Shown here: positions 24,756 through 33,371 of the stretch, one piece after another | Layout of the letters: each line of letters opens with the position of its first letter | Position numbering within the stretch: the first letter of the stretch is position 1 | NCBI RefSeq assembly: GCF_000711725.1 | Contig: NZ_JONP01000013.1 | Span: 95,611-159,610, forward strand | From: Roseomonas aerilata DSM 19363 | GTDB taxonomy: Bacteria > Pseudomonadota > Alphaproteobacteria > Acetobacterales > Acetobacteraceae | Reading direction: 5' to 3' | Length of the DNA: 64,000 nt | Made by a program: the position numbers and the translations under genes | Notes under the pieces: model-generated | The model's database searches: none | Told to the model about the DNA's origin: nothing | The model's input: only the letters and a program-made list of their open reading frames with translations

Positions 24756-26150
24756 TCAGAAAGCCGCCCGCGCCCGAAGCGCCACGAAGGTGATCGGCCC
24801 GCGGTCGCGGTTGTAGGCGGGGTTCACCGCGTGCTGGACATCCAGCGCCAGGTTGATCCCCGGCGCCACCGCCGCGTCGTAGAAGGCCTCCGCCACGTAT
24901 TCGGGGCCGCCGCGCAGCGCCCCGTCGCCGGTGATGAAGCCGATGCCGCCCGCCGCCAGGAAGCGCCGGCGACCCTCGGAGGCCCAGCCGACATTCCCGC
25001 CCAACCCGATCGTGTCCTCCCCGCGTCCCCAGCGACCGCCCTTCATCGAGAGGCCGGCGGAAATGGCGCGGTCCATCTCGGTGAACATCCAGTTCTGCGT
25101 GCGCCCGTCATTCCAGGACAGGCGCGCGAAGGCGCCGAGTTCGTCGGCGATCTCCTGCTCGAAGGTGAGCGCGGCCATGCGCTTGGCGCGGTAGCCGCTC
25201 GGGTTCTTGTCGAAGAGGGCCGGATCCTGCGGGTCGATCTCCCCCCAGGTGGATTGCCGCGTGCGGGAGAGGCCGAGGATCAGCCGCACCGCCCCGGGCC
25301 GCCCGCCGAAGCGCGTGAAGCGGTCCACCTCGCCCAGCAACTGGAAAGCGCGCGTCGGCGCGGGGTCGAGGAAGAGGCCGTTCACGCGCCGCGCCACCTG
25401 GAAGGCACCGGCGCGGAGCGCCCAGGTGCCGTTCTCCCACTCGGCCGCGGCGCCGATCGTCCAGCCGCGCGCGTCGGCCGCGTAGTCCATCGCCCCCGCG
25501 CCCACCAACGCCCAGTTGAGGAATTGCGTGCGCGCGTCGTGCGCGTAGGCGTTGCGGTCGAAGATGTCCCAGGTCGAGAACTTGCCGATGGTGATCGTCA
25601 CCCGCTCGCGCGGCAGCGGCGCGGTGAAGCGCAGCGGATCCTCCTCGGGCTCCGCCATGTCGCCGGAAAGCCCGATCGTCTGGCGGAAGAAGGCGCGCGG
25701 CACGAAGAAGGTCGGCTCGGTGGAGCCGAGACGGAAGGCCTCGTTGTTCGGATAGGCCGCGAGCCCCGTCGAGTTCGACAACCCGTAGCCGCGGGTGACG
25801 GAGAGGTCCACCACCGCCTCCGCCCCGGCCCAGAGCCGCCGCCCGACGACGAGGTCGGTGGAGAGCGTGTTGGCCGCCTGGGCCGCCGGCCGCATGCTCC
25901 CCTCCGCCCTGTAGGGGGAGCGGAAGCCGGGATGGCCCTGCAGCACGAAGGTGGCCTGGCCGTGGATGAACCAGCCCAGCTCCTCCAGCCGCGCGAGGCG
26001 GGCGGCCGTCTCGGGAAAGAGGGCGGGCGAACCGGGGTCGCCGCCGCCGGGATTGCCGCCCTGCTGCGCCACCGCCGGCCGGACCAGCGCGAGAAGGGCG
26101 AGAAGGGCGAGGGCGAGGGGCCTCCGGGCCACTGTAAGCTTCTGGATCAT
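24756..26150 (-). CDS. OprB-family carbohydrate porin
   Basis: Outer-membrane beta-barrel porin, 464 residues. The signal peptide ends near RPAVAQQ. The mature protein alternates aromatic and polar residues and ends in Phe (VALRARAAF), as barrel proteins do for BAM recognition. OprB-family stretches include FIHGQATFVLQGHPGFRSPYRAEGS, ITIGKFSTWDIFDRNAYAHD, FLNWALVGAGAMDYAADARGW and PEYVAEAFYDAAVAPGINLALDVQHAVNPAYN. It probably admits sugars or other small polar molecules. The upstream gap contains an 18-bp palindrome that may be its operator. Confidence 0.9.
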   Translation of the reverse strand: MIQKLTVARRPLALALLALLALVRPAVAQQGGNPGGGDPGSPALFPETAARLARLEELGWFIHGQATFVLQGHPGFRSPYRAEGSMRPAAQAANTLSTDLVVGRRLWAGAEAVVDLSVTRGYGLSNSTGLAAYPNNEAFRLGSTEPTFFVPRAFFRQTIGLSGDMAEPEEDPLRFTAPLPRERVTITIGKFSTWDIFDRNAYAHDARTQFLNWALVGAGAMDYAADARGWTIGAAAEWENGTWALRAGAFQVARRVNGLFLDPAPTRAFQLLGEVDRFTRFGGRPGAVRLILGLSRTRQSTWGEIDPQDPALFDKNPSGYRAKRMAALTFEQEIADELGAFARLSWNDGRTQNWMFTEMDRAISAGLSMKGGRWGRGEDTIGLGGNVGWASEGRRRFLAAGGIGFITGDGALRGGPEYVAEAFYDAAVAPGINLALDVQHAVNPAYNRDRGPITFVALRARAAF

Positions 26151-26200
26151 CCGGGCGTGTCGTTGGTCGGTCGCATGGGCCTCTCCGTCGCAGATCGATA

Positions 26201-26218
26201 CATGAAGACGTCTTCATG
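26201..26218. promoter_or_regulatory. 18-bp perfect palindrome between porin and protease genes
   Basis: CATGAAGAC at 26201-26209 is followed at once by its mirror GTCTTCATG at 26210-26218. It lies in an unusually AT-rich divergent region (26195-26275), about 50 bp upstream of the porin start. This is a candidate operator for a dimeric regulator. No regulator gene is adjacent. Confidence 0.55.
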
Positions 26219-26380
26219 TCATGAGGTATTCAGTAATTAGCGAATAGAATCAGATATTTAGGGTGGTACAGATTGCTGCTTACGCTGGCAAGCGACGGAT
26301 CGGTGACAGCCTGGGAACCACTTCGTGCGGTCAGGACCCGGATTGACGCGGGGCTGCGCCTTCCACACATCGGCGTGACG

Positions 26381-27436
26381 ATGAAGCCCCTTCCCGCCGC
26401 CCTGATCCTTCTCGCCCTCGCGGCGCCCGCGCTGGCCCAGGCGCCCGCCGCACCCCCCACCGCCTCCGCGGTCGAGGAGGGCTTCCGGGTGCTCAACCGA
26501 ACGGGGCAGGAGGCCACGGCGCTGAACGCCGTGCGCAGCGGCCGGCCGGACTGGGGCGGCAACCTGCTGCAACGCCCGCTCGCCTCGGACGGCGCCTATC
26601 GCCTGCGCCCCAACGCACAGGCCGGCTGCCGCTTCGACCTGCGCCTCGTCCTCGCGGACGGGAGGGAGGCGGTCTCGCGCAACCAGGACATCTGCGCCCA
26701 GCGGGAGATCGCGCTGGACGCCGGCGCCGTGACCGCCGCGGCCACCGCCGCCCGCCCCGGTCCTGTTCCAACCCCGCCCGAGGCCCTGCCGCGCCCCGGC
26801 GTGCGCGGCTCGACCGGTACCGGGTTCCTCGTCGCGGGGGAACGGGTGATGACCAACCGCCACGTCGTGGACAACTGCACTCGCGTGCTCGTCCGTGGGC
26901 CGGACGGGCGCAACCACGCCGCCACGCCGCCTGCCCGCACCGACGCCACGCTCGACCTCGCGCTGCTCACCGTGCCCGGCCTGACCGGCCCCGTGCTCTC
27001 CTTCCGCCAGGGCCCGCCCGTGCGGCGCGGCGAGGGCGTCGTGGCCTATGGCTACCCGCTCAGCGGCCTTCTCTCCTCCGACGCCAAGCTGACGCGGGGC
27101 GAGATCAACGGCCTCGCGGGCCTGCGCGACAATACCGACCAGATCCAGATCAGCGCCCCCGTGCAGCCCGGCAATTCCGGCGGGCCGCTGCTGGACATGC
27201 AGGGCAACATCGTCGGCGTGGTGGTGTCCAAGCTGAACGCCCAGGCCGTCGCGGGCCGCACCGGCGATATCGCCCAGAACATCAATTTCGCCGTGAAGGG
27301 CGAGCGCGCCGCCGCCTTCCTGCGCGCCGCCGGCATTACCCCGGCCGCCGCCACCAGCAGCGGCCCGGACCGTAGCACGGCCGATGTGGGGGAGATCGCG
27401 GGCCGCTCCACCGTCTTCATCCGCTGCGAGCAATAG
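26381..27436 (+). CDS. Secreted trypsin-like serine protease with N-terminal accessory domain
   Basis: Exported serine protease, 351 residues, signal peptide cleaved near PALAQA. The catalytic triad is readable: H161 (MTNRHVVDNC), D192 (TLDLALL) and S266 (QPGNSGGPLLD), as in DegP/HtrA and V8-like enzymes. There is no PDZ domain. Residues about 35-110 form a separate domain with Cys 83 and Cys 105 that recurs as the whole of the next gene product. ATG 26381 is chosen because the signal peptide starts there; the frame stays open to 26273. It is divergent from the porin. A role in envelope quality control or in cleaving outside proteins is possible. Confidence 0.88.
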   Translation: MKPLPAALILLALAAPALAQAPAAPPTASAVEEGFRVLNRTGQEATALNAVRSGRPDWGGNLLQRPLASDGAYRLRPNAQAGCRFDLRLVLADGREAVSRNQDICAQREIALDAGAVTAAATAARPGPVPTPPEALPRPGVRGSTGTGFLVAGERVMTNRHVVDNCTRVLVRGPDGRNHAATPPARTDATLDLALLTVPGLTGPVLSFRQGPPVRRGEGVVAYGYPLSGLLSSDAKLTRGEINGLAGLRDNTDQIQISAPVQPGNSGGPLLDMQGNIVGVVVSKLNAQAVAGRTGDIAQNINFAVKGERAAAFLRAAGITPAAATSSGPDRSTADVGEIAGRSTVFIRCEQ

Positions 27437-27512
27437 GAAAGATCAGGCGGCGCGTTCGGAATCGTACGGAATCCTCTTCCCAAACCCTTCGGAACGCGCT
27501 CACAGTCCCGTG

Positions 27513-27884
27513 ATGCGCCGCCTGCCCCTCGCCCTCCTCCTCGCGACCCTTGCCACGCCGGCCCTGGCCCAATCCCCCGCCAGCAGCTGGCGCCTGGTGA
27601 ACCGCACTGGGCAGGACGCCGTCAGCCTCGTCTCCACTGCGACCGGTGCCGCCCACCCCCGTGGGCGCAACCGGCTGCGTCAGCCCGTCTCCAGCGGCGC
27701 GGAGAAAACCTTCCGCCGCAAGGCTGGCTCCCCCTGTCAGCTAGACCTCCGCGTACGCTTGGCCGACGGCAAGGAGGCCGTCGCCGCCGGCCACGACGTC
27801 TGCATCAGCCCGACCGTCGTGCTCGAACCCGTGGCGGCACAGCCGGCAGCTCCCGCAGCCGGGCGTCAGCGCCGGGCTGGCTAA
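27513..27884 (+). CDS. Small secreted protein homologous to the N-terminal domain of the preceding protease
   Basis: Predicted exported protein, 123 residues, signal peptide ending near PALAQS. Residues 26-100 match residues 36-108 of the upstream protease by eye: NRTGQ, then DLR..LADG.EAV....D.C. The two Cys (75 and 97) keep the same 22-residue spacing as Cys 83 and 105 there, which suggests a conserved disulfide. No catalytic residues are present. It starts 76 bp after the protease stop. It could be an inhibitor, decoy or partner of the protease, or simply a duplicated binding domain. The family is unknown to me. Confidence 0.8.
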   Translation: MRRLPLALLLATLATPALAQSPASSWRLVNRTGQDAVSLVSTATGAAHPRGRNRLRQPVSSGAEKTFRRKAGSPCQLDLRVRLADGKEAVAAGHDVCISPTVVLEPVAAQPAAPAAGRQRRAG

Positions 27885-27901
27885 GCGCAGCGCCTGTGGC
27901 C

Positions 27902-28111
27902 TTTGGAGAGGGCGCCGCCCTCTCCAAACCTCTCCCGCCAAGGGCCTGAGGCCCTTGGATCCCCATCCGGCTGTCGCGGAGGCTTCCTGAACGTGTTGTC
28001 GCCTCGGGTGGTGGACCCGAGGCGCACCGGCCGCGAAGCCGCGTAAACCCGAAGAAAAAGATGATGGTGAGGGGCCCGGGGAGAGGACGAATTCCTTCTT
28101 CCTCTCCCCGG
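27902..28111 (-). repeat. Composite palindromic intergenic element, copy C (complete, inverted)
   Basis: Inverted relative to copy A. P1 is GGAGAGGGC-n3-GCCCTCTCC (core of 27902-27928), P2 is at 27938-27958, P3 is CCTCGGGT-n5-ACCCGAGG near 28002-28022, then the purine tract GAAGAAAAAGATGATGG (the T/C tract on the minus strand), and P4 at 28076-28111. It fills the convergent gap between the small secreted protein and polA, with P4 next to the polA end. Confidence 0.88.
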
Positions 28112-28146
28112 AGTCACCGGCGACAACCAGTCAGGAAAGCGCCTCC

Positions 28147-30981
28147 TTAATGGGCCTCCGCCCAGGAGTGCCCCGTCCCGATCTCCACCGCCAGCGGCAC
28201 GCGGAGGGTCGCGACGCCCTCCATCACCGACTGCACCACGGGCTTGGTGGCCTCGACTTCGTCCTCGGGCACCTCGAACAGCAGTTCGTCATGCACCTGC
28301 AGCAGCATGCGCGCGCGGAGCTTCGCCTCCCGCAGCGCTGTGGGCAGGCGGACCATGGCGCGCTTGATGATCTCCGCCGCGCCTCCCTGGAAGGGCGCGT
28401 TGATGGCGGCGCGCTCGGCATTGCCACGGCGGCCCTGGTCGCGCGCGCCGATCTCCGGGATCCACAGCTTCCGGCCGAAGGGCGTCAGTACGTAGCCGTT
28501 GGTGCGGGCGTCCTCCTTGAAGCGCTCCATGGCGTCGCGGATGCCCGGGTACTGCGCGAAATAGGCGTCGATGATGCCGCGCGCCTCGCCGGCGCCGATG
28601 CCCAGGCGCCCGGCGAGGCCGAAGGCGGACATGCCGTAGATGATGCCGAAGTTGATCGTCTTGGCGCGGCGCCGGGCCTCGCGATCCACCTTGTTGGGCG
28701 GGATCTTGTAGATGTCCGACGCCGTGCGGGAATGGATGTCCTGTCCCGTTGCGAAGGCTTCGCGCAGCGACGGCACCTCGGCCACGTGGGCGAGCAGCCG
28801 CAGCTCGATCTGCGAGTAGTCAGCGGCCAGCAGCAGGTGGCCGGGCTCCGCCACGAAGGCACGTCGGATGCGCGCGCCCTCCTGCGAGCGGATGGGGATG
28901 TTCTGCAAGTTCGGCTCGGTCGAGGAGAGGCGGCCGGTGCTGGTGATGGCCATCGAGAAGTCGGTGTGCACGCGCCCATCGGCCGCGATCTGCGCCTGCA
29001 GCCCCTCCACATAGGTGGAGTTCAGCTTCGAGAGCTGCCGCCAGTCGAGGACCTTGCGGGGCAGGGGATGGCCGGTGGAGGCCGCCAGTTCTTCCAGCGT
29101 TGCCGCATCGGTGGAATAGGCGCCTGACTTGCCCTTCTTGCCGCCCGAGAGGCCCATCTCGCCGAAGAGGATGTCGCCGAGCTGCTTGGGCGAGCCCACG
29201 GCGAAGGGGCGGCCGGCGATCTCGTGGATCTCCGCCTCCAGCGCCGCCATGCGCTCGGTGAACTCGGCGCCGGCCTGCTTCAGCGCGGGGCCGTCCACCT
29301 TCACGCCGGCCATCTCCATGTCGCGCAGCACGGTGATCATCCGCCGCTCGACCTCCTCGTAGAGGACGAGCGCCTTCTCCTCCCGCAGCTTCGGCCTGAG
29401 TGCCTGCCACAGGCGCAGCGTCACGTCCGCGTCCTCGGCGGCGTAGCGCGTGGCCTCCTCCAGCGGCACCTGGGAGAAGGGCTTCCGCCCACGCCCCGTG
29501 CCCGTCACCTCGTCATAGGTGATGGGCTGGTGCGACAGGTGGCGGCGCGAGAGCTCGTCCATCCCGTGCCCGTGCCGCCCGGCGTCGAGGCTGTAGGAGA
29601 TCATCATCGTGTCGTCGACCGGCGACACCTCCACCCCGCCATTTGCCTCGCGGTTCAGCACCTCGAGGTCGTATTTCGCGTTGTGCAGCACCTTCAGCAC
29701 GGAAGGATCGGCGAAAAGCGGCCGCAGCACCTCCATCGCCGCGTCGAAGGGCAATTGCTCCGGCGCGGGGGAGAGCATGTCCGTCCCCTCGTGCCGCAGC
29801 GGCAGATAGGCCGCGCGCCCCGGCGCCACCGCCATGCAGACGCCGACGAGGGAGGCGTTCAGCGCGTCGAGGCTTGTCGTCTCGGTATCCAGCGCCATCA
29901 CGCCCGCCTCGCGCGCGGCCGCCGCGAAGGCGTGCAGCGCGTCGATCGTGGTGATCGTCTCGTAGGGGCCGAAGGGCGCGCCCTCCGCCGGCACGGTGAG
30001 CGCCACCGGCGCGGGCGCCGGCCCGGCGGGGCGCGAGACCGGCACCTCCCCGTTCGCGTCCAGGCCGAGGCGGTGCTGCACGCTGCGGAAGCCGTGCTGC
30101 TTGAGGAAGGCCATCAGCTTCCCCGGCTCCGGCGCCTGGGTCGCCAGCCCCTCCATGGGCAGGGGTAGCGGCGCGTTGCGGTCCAGCTCCACCAGCTTGC
30201 GGGAGATGCGGGCCTTCTCCGCGTTCTCCTCCAGCGCCTGGCGCCGCTTGGGCTGCTTGATCTCAGAAAGGCGGGAGAGAAGCGTCTCCACGTCCCCGTA
30301 CTGCTCGATGAGCTGCGCCGCGGTCTTGATGCCGATGCCCGGCACGCCCGGGATGTTGTCGGTGGAGTCGCCCGCCAGCGCCTGCACCTCCACCACCTTC
30401 TCCGGCATCACGCCGAACTTCTCCACGACCTCGGCGGCGTGGATCGGCTTCTGCTTGATGGGGTCCAGCATGCGGATGCCGCCGCCGACCAGCTGCATCA
30501 TGTCCTTGTCGGAGGACACGATGGTGACCTGCCCGCCCTCCTTCGCGAAGGCGGTGGCGTAGGTCGCGATGAGGTCGTCCGCCTCGAAGCCGTCCAGTTC
30601 CACGCGCGCCACGCAGAAGGCGTCCGTCGCCTCGCGGATGAGGCCGAACTGCGGCGCCAGCTCCGGCGGCGCCTCCGGCCGCTGCGCCTTGTATTCAGGG
30701 TAGAGCTGGTTGCGGAAGGTGGAGCGGGAGGCGTCGAAGACCACCGCCATGTGGCTGCCCGCGTGCTTGGAGAGGAAGTTCGCCAGCATCTGCGTGAAGC
30801 CGAAGACGGCGTTCACCGGCACCCCCGCCGGGTTGGTCATCGGCGGCAGCGCGTGGAAGGCGCGGAAGATGTAGCCCGAGCCGTCCACGAGGATCAGGTG
30901 CCGGTTGGGATCGACCTCCGCCACGATCGGGTCGGCCACTGGCGCCTTGTCGGCCGCCTCGTCCGCGCTGCCGCGCTCCAT
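28147..30981 (-). CDS. polA: DNA polymerase I
   Basis: Repair and Okazaki-fragment polymerase, 944 residues. The 5' nuclease domain starts near residue 27 (HLILVDGSGYIFRAFHA) and includes ELDGFEADDLIATYA, VSSDKDMMQLV and the H3TH block GIGIKTAAQLI. The 3'-5' exonuclease motif DTETTSLD is intact, so proofreading is probably active. Polymerase motif A is DYSQIELRLLAHV, motif B KTINFGIIYGMSAFGLA and motif C QVHDELLFEV. ATG 30981 is preferred; the frame runs on to 31116 through the preceding gene. A zf-CHCC gene ends 10 bp upstream on the same strand, so they share a transcript. Confidence 0.97.
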   Translation of the reverse strand: MERGSADEAADKAPVADPIVAEVDPNRHLILVDGSGYIFRAFHALPPMTNPAGVPVNAVFGFTQMLANFLSKHAGSHMAVVFDASRSTFRNQLYPEYKAQRPEAPPELAPQFGLIREATDAFCVARVELDGFEADDLIATYATAFAKEGGQVTIVSSDKDMMQLVGGGIRMLDPIKQKPIHAAEVVEKFGVMPEKVVEVQALAGDSTDNIPGVPGIGIKTAAQLIEQYGDVETLLSRLSEIKQPKRRQALEENAEKARISRKLVELDRNAPLPLPMEGLATQAPEPGKLMAFLKQHGFRSVQHRLGLDANGEVPVSRPAGPAPAPVALTVPAEGAPFGPYETITTIDALHAFAAAAREAGVMALDTETTSLDALNASLVGVCMAVAPGRAAYLPLRHEGTDMLSPAPEQLPFDAAMEVLRPLFADPSVLKVLHNAKYDLEVLNREANGGVEVSPVDDTMMISYSLDAGRHGHGMDELSRRHLSHQPITYDEVTGTGRGRKPFSQVPLEEATRYAAEDADVTLRLWQALRPKLREEKALVLYEEVERRMITVLRDMEMAGVKVDGPALKQAGAEFTERMAALEAEIHEIAGRPFAVGSPKQLGDILFGEMGLSGGKKGKSGAYSTDAATLEELAASTGHPLPRKVLDWRQLSKLNSTYVEGLQAQIAADGRVHTDFSMAITSTGRLSSTEPNLQNIPIRSQEGARIRRAFVAEPGHLLLAADYSQIELRLLAHVAEVPSLREAFATGQDIHSRTASDIYKIPPNKVDREARRRAKTINFGIIYGMSAFGLAGRLGIGAGEARGIIDAYFAQYPGIRDAMERFKEDARTNGYVLTPFGRKLWIPEIGARDQGRRGNAERAAINAPFQGGAAEIIKRAMVRLPTALREAKLRARMLLQVHDELLFEVPEDEVEATKPVVQSVMEGVATLRVPLAVEIGTGHSWAEAH

Positions 30982-30991
30982 CTCCGGTGCG

Positions 30992-31213
30992 TCAGTGATG
31001 GCCGTCGTCTCCCGCGCCCGGCGCCAGATGGTAGGTGCGGGAGCAATAGGGGCAGGTGATCTCGTCCCCCTCGATCCGCAGCCAGATCCGCGGATGGCCG
31101 GAGACGCCGCCGCCATCGCAGGGAACGTGGCGGGAATGAACCTCGATCACCTCCTCCGCGGTGACGCCCGCGACGCGGTTGGGGGTGTAGCCGGTGAAGT
31201 CTGGATCGCGCAT
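30992..31213 (-). CDS. Zinc-finger domain protein (zf-CHCC, NDUFS6-like)
   Basis: Small protein of 73 residues, bacterial relative of the complex I accessory subunit NDUFS6. The zinc ligands are visible: H in EVHSRHVPCDG with its Cys, HPRIWL, and CPYCSRTYHL. ATG 31213 (MRDPDFTGYTPN) is the start. The gene precedes polA by 10 bp on the same strand, an arrangement common in Rhodospirillales. A role in complex I assembly or as a small zinc protein is inferred from the family only. Confidence 0.85.
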   Translation of the reverse strand: MRDPDFTGYTPNRVAGVTAEEVIEVHSRHVPCDGGGVSGHPRIWLRIEGDEITCPYCSRTYHLAPGAGDDGHH

Positions 31214-31677
31214 CGGGGAACCTGATGTCTCGAAGAGGGGCGGCCCGGATGGGAGCGCCGGAGAGGCGGCCCAGGGAGTGCCGGATGGATCGCCCCCAAG
31301 ATAGGGCCGGCTTGGCGATCCGGCCAGCACTGCACCTCGCGCCTGAACCCTACGGAGCCATTGCGATCCCCCTGGATGACCGCCCGTCTCCTGCACTCGT
31401 CACGGTGCCGGTTCGACCCTTCGATGCCCTGAGACGGTAAGTCCTCGACCCGATTCAACCCTTCGGGGTGGAACAGCCTCGCCGCGCAGTCCGCGCGCGG
31501 CGCGGTCCTGCGAGGAGGTCCGGTGAGCAGTGAACTTCCCTCTCATGTCGGGCCTGGGGCGCCTCGCAGGGCGAGTGCCAGGTCGAGCACCGCGTCCGCC
31601 GGGGGGGCCGACGGCGAGTACCGCAGGCACCGGACCCGCGGCCTCTCCCGGGCCGATGCCCGCCTTCGCCCCCGTGG
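31214..31677. other. 464-bp intergenic gap
   Basis: The gap lies between the end of smr and the start of the zf-CHCC/polA transcript. It should hold the promoter for that transcript; CCTATCTTGGGG near 31297-31308 on the minus strand is a possible -10 region. I see no convincing gene, tRNA or repeat in it. Confidence 0.4.
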
Positions 31678-32214
31678 CTATCGCCTGCGCCGCAGCAGCA
31701 GGTGCACCGCCCCCGTATTCGCCCGGTGCGGGTGCGCCGCCCCCAGGATGAGCGGCCGGAGCGAGGGCAGGTTCAGCCAGTGGGGCAGTTCCCGCCGGAG
31801 CACGCCGCCCTCCCCGGCGCCTTTGCCCGTCACGATGGCCACGCAGCGCAGCCCGTCCGCATGGGCCGCCCGCAGGAAGGAGAGGGTGGCGCTATGGGCT
31901 TCCTCCGCGCGCCTACCGTGCAGGTCGAGCGTGCGTTCGGGCCGCGTCTTCCCGCGCCGCAGGTCCCGCCAGCGCTTCTCGTCCAGGCCTGCCCCAGGAT
32001 GCCCCACGGCGATGAGCGGCACCGTCGCGGGCCTGGTCGGCCGCGCCGGTGCCGAGGGGGGCGAGGGGCTGGCCGCGGGCACCGGTTCCGGTGCGGCCGG
32101 GGGCGGGGCGGGCGGCGCGTCGCGGCCCGGCAGCGCCTCCACCGCGTTCAGGGAGAGGTAGGCGTGCCAGAGCGCCCGCTCCGACGCCGAGACGGTGCGG
32201 GGCCGGCGCGCCAT
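31678..32214 (-). CDS. Smr/MutS-domain endonuclease-like protein
   Basis: Protein of 178 residues with a C-terminal Smr domain: LDLHGRRAEEAH, then CVAIVTGKG and the closing AHPHRANTGAVHLLLRRR. Stand-alone Smr proteins cut nucleic acids, for example at collided ribosomes on mRNA. The N-terminal half has a Pro/Ala-rich linker (residues 30-60). Start and upstream stop overlap as ATGA, so it is translationally coupled to lutC. In many alphaproteobacteria this gene instead directly follows mltA, which here lies 25 kb away. Confidence 0.9.
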   Translation of the reverse strand: MARRPRTVSASERALWHAYLSLNAVEALPGRDAPPAPPPAAPEPVPAASPSPPSAPARPTRPATVPLIAVGHPGAGLDEKRWRDLRRGKTRPERTLDLHGRRAEEAHSATLSFLRAAHADGLRCVAIVTGKGAGEGGVLRRELPHWLNLPSLRPLILGAAHPHRANTGAVHLLLRRRR

Positions 32215-32999
32215 CAGTCTGCCGGGTTGGCGATCTGTCCCGGGCGCGCCACGGGCTCGCGCGCCGCCTCCGGCCGCGGGTCGCCCTCGGAAAGGGGGTT
32301 GTGGGCGGCGGGCTCGTCCTCCACCAGCACCACGTGCAGCCGGCGCGGACCATGGGCGCCGAGTTCCAGCGTCTGCTCGATATCGGCCGAGCGCGAGGGG
32401 CCGGTGACGAACATGATGTTGCGGGGCATGAAGCCACCGGAGGGTTCCGCCCCGCCGCGCTCCGCCCGCAGCCGGTCCCAGGCCTCCTCGTAGGCGCCGA
32501 CGATCGCGGAGGCGCGGATCACCGCGATCTCCGTCTCCGGCAGCAGGTTCAGCGTCGTCGGACGGGTGGGATCGGAGGGAAAGAGCAGCGTCCCCGTCTC
32601 CGCCACGCCGCCCCAGGCGTGCTGCACGGAAACGGCGTCGTCCGCCCGCGCCGGCCGTGCCTCGAATTCCAGCATCGGGCGGCCCTCCCAGGGCAGGGCG
32701 GTCAGCTCGGGGTGCGGCGCCATGGCGAAGCGCGGCGCCAGGTTCTGCGCGGCGAGGTAATCGGCCACGGCCGCCGGCACCGAATCCGCGTCCGGCACCC
32801 GCTCCACCGTGCCGAACTCCTTCTCCACGTTCCGCACGAACAGCGCGATCTGCTCCGGCCGAGACACGCGGGAACGCTGCGGGATCAGGTGGCGCGGATG
32901 CGTCGCCAGCCGCCCGTCGAGCATGGCCCGCTGGTCCGCCGGCAGCGGTCCGCGCCGCAGACCGCGACGGATGGCGTTCAGGATGGCGCTCTTCGACAA
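32214..32999 (-). CDS. lutC: LutC/YkgG family protein, L-lactate utilisation
   Basis: LUD-domain subunit of the LutABC L-lactate oxidation system, 261 residues. The LUD core is visible in VSVQHAWGGVAETGTLLFPSD, LPETEIAVIRASAIV and FVTGPSRSADIEQTLELGAHGPRRLHVVLVED. The start is TTG 32999, with GGGGAAG 3 bp upstream on the minus strand. The C-terminus carries an extra Pro/Ala tail of about 30 residues after the LUD domain. It is the third gene of a minus-strand operon lutB - small unknown gene - lutC - smr. Confidence 0.9.
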   Translation of the reverse strand: MSKSAILNAIRRGLRRGPLPADQRAMLDGRLATHPRHLIPQRSRVSRPEQIALFVRNVEKEFGTVERVPDADSVPAAVADYLAAQNLAPRFAMAPHPELTALPWEGRPMLEFEARPARADDAVSVQHAWGGVAETGTLLFPSDPTRPTTLNLLPETEIAVIRASAIVGAYEEAWDRLRAERGGAEPSGGFMPRNIMFVTGPSRSADIEQTLELGAHGPRRLHVVLVEDEPAAHNPLSEGDPRPEAAREPVARPGQIANPAD

Positions 33000-33008
33000 G
33001 ATCTTCCC

Positions 33009-33371
33009 CTAGCGCAGGATCGTGCTGGTCAGGTCGTCGAAGTGGCAGCGCACCTGGACCTCGCCGCCCGTCAGCCGGATGACGCAGACGTCCTCGCTCC
33101 CCCCGGCCTCGACGCTCACGATATGGCCCCGGAAGATCGTCATCGCCTCCCCGCCGGGGCTGAGGAAGCGGATCGGCCGGTAGTCGCCGATGTGGATCTG
33201 CTCCAGGATGGCCTCCTTCGGCTCGTTTGCCTCGTAGCGCGTGCCATCGGCCATCAGGACCGCCGCGCTCCGGTGCAGCCCCTCCCCGATGTCGAGGATG
33301 GCGGCCACCTTGTCCGGGTTGGCGGCCCAGCGGGAGGCCGTCCCGCGCCAGGTTCCCACGACATAGGCCAT
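33009..33371 (-). CDS. Hypothetical protein inserted between lutB and lutC
   Basis: Unrecognised protein of 120 residues, predicted soluble, no signal peptide or membrane segment. It reads as a beta-rich fold (RYEANEPKEAILEQIHIGDYRPIRFLSPGGE is near the middle). The ATG at 33371 overlaps the lutB stop as ATGA, and lutC starts 9 bp after it, so it is translated with the lactate genes. A structural or regulatory role with LutB/LutC is inferred from position only. Confidence 0.75.
   Translation of the reverse strand: MAYVVGTWRGTASRWAANPDKVAAILDIGEGLHRSAAVLMADGTRYEANEPKEAILEQIHIGDYRPIRFLSPGGEAMTIFRGHIVSVEAGGSEDVCVIRLTGGEVQVRCHFDDLTSTILR

Noticed and set aside
24696..26240. 514-codon open frame on the + strand
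   Set aside because: Antisense of the OprB-type porin, which has a signal peptide and a terminal Phe.
31400..31560. Possible tRNA or small RNA
   Set aside because: No cloverleaf with a T-loop GTTCRANNC and acceptor pairing could be put together by eye.
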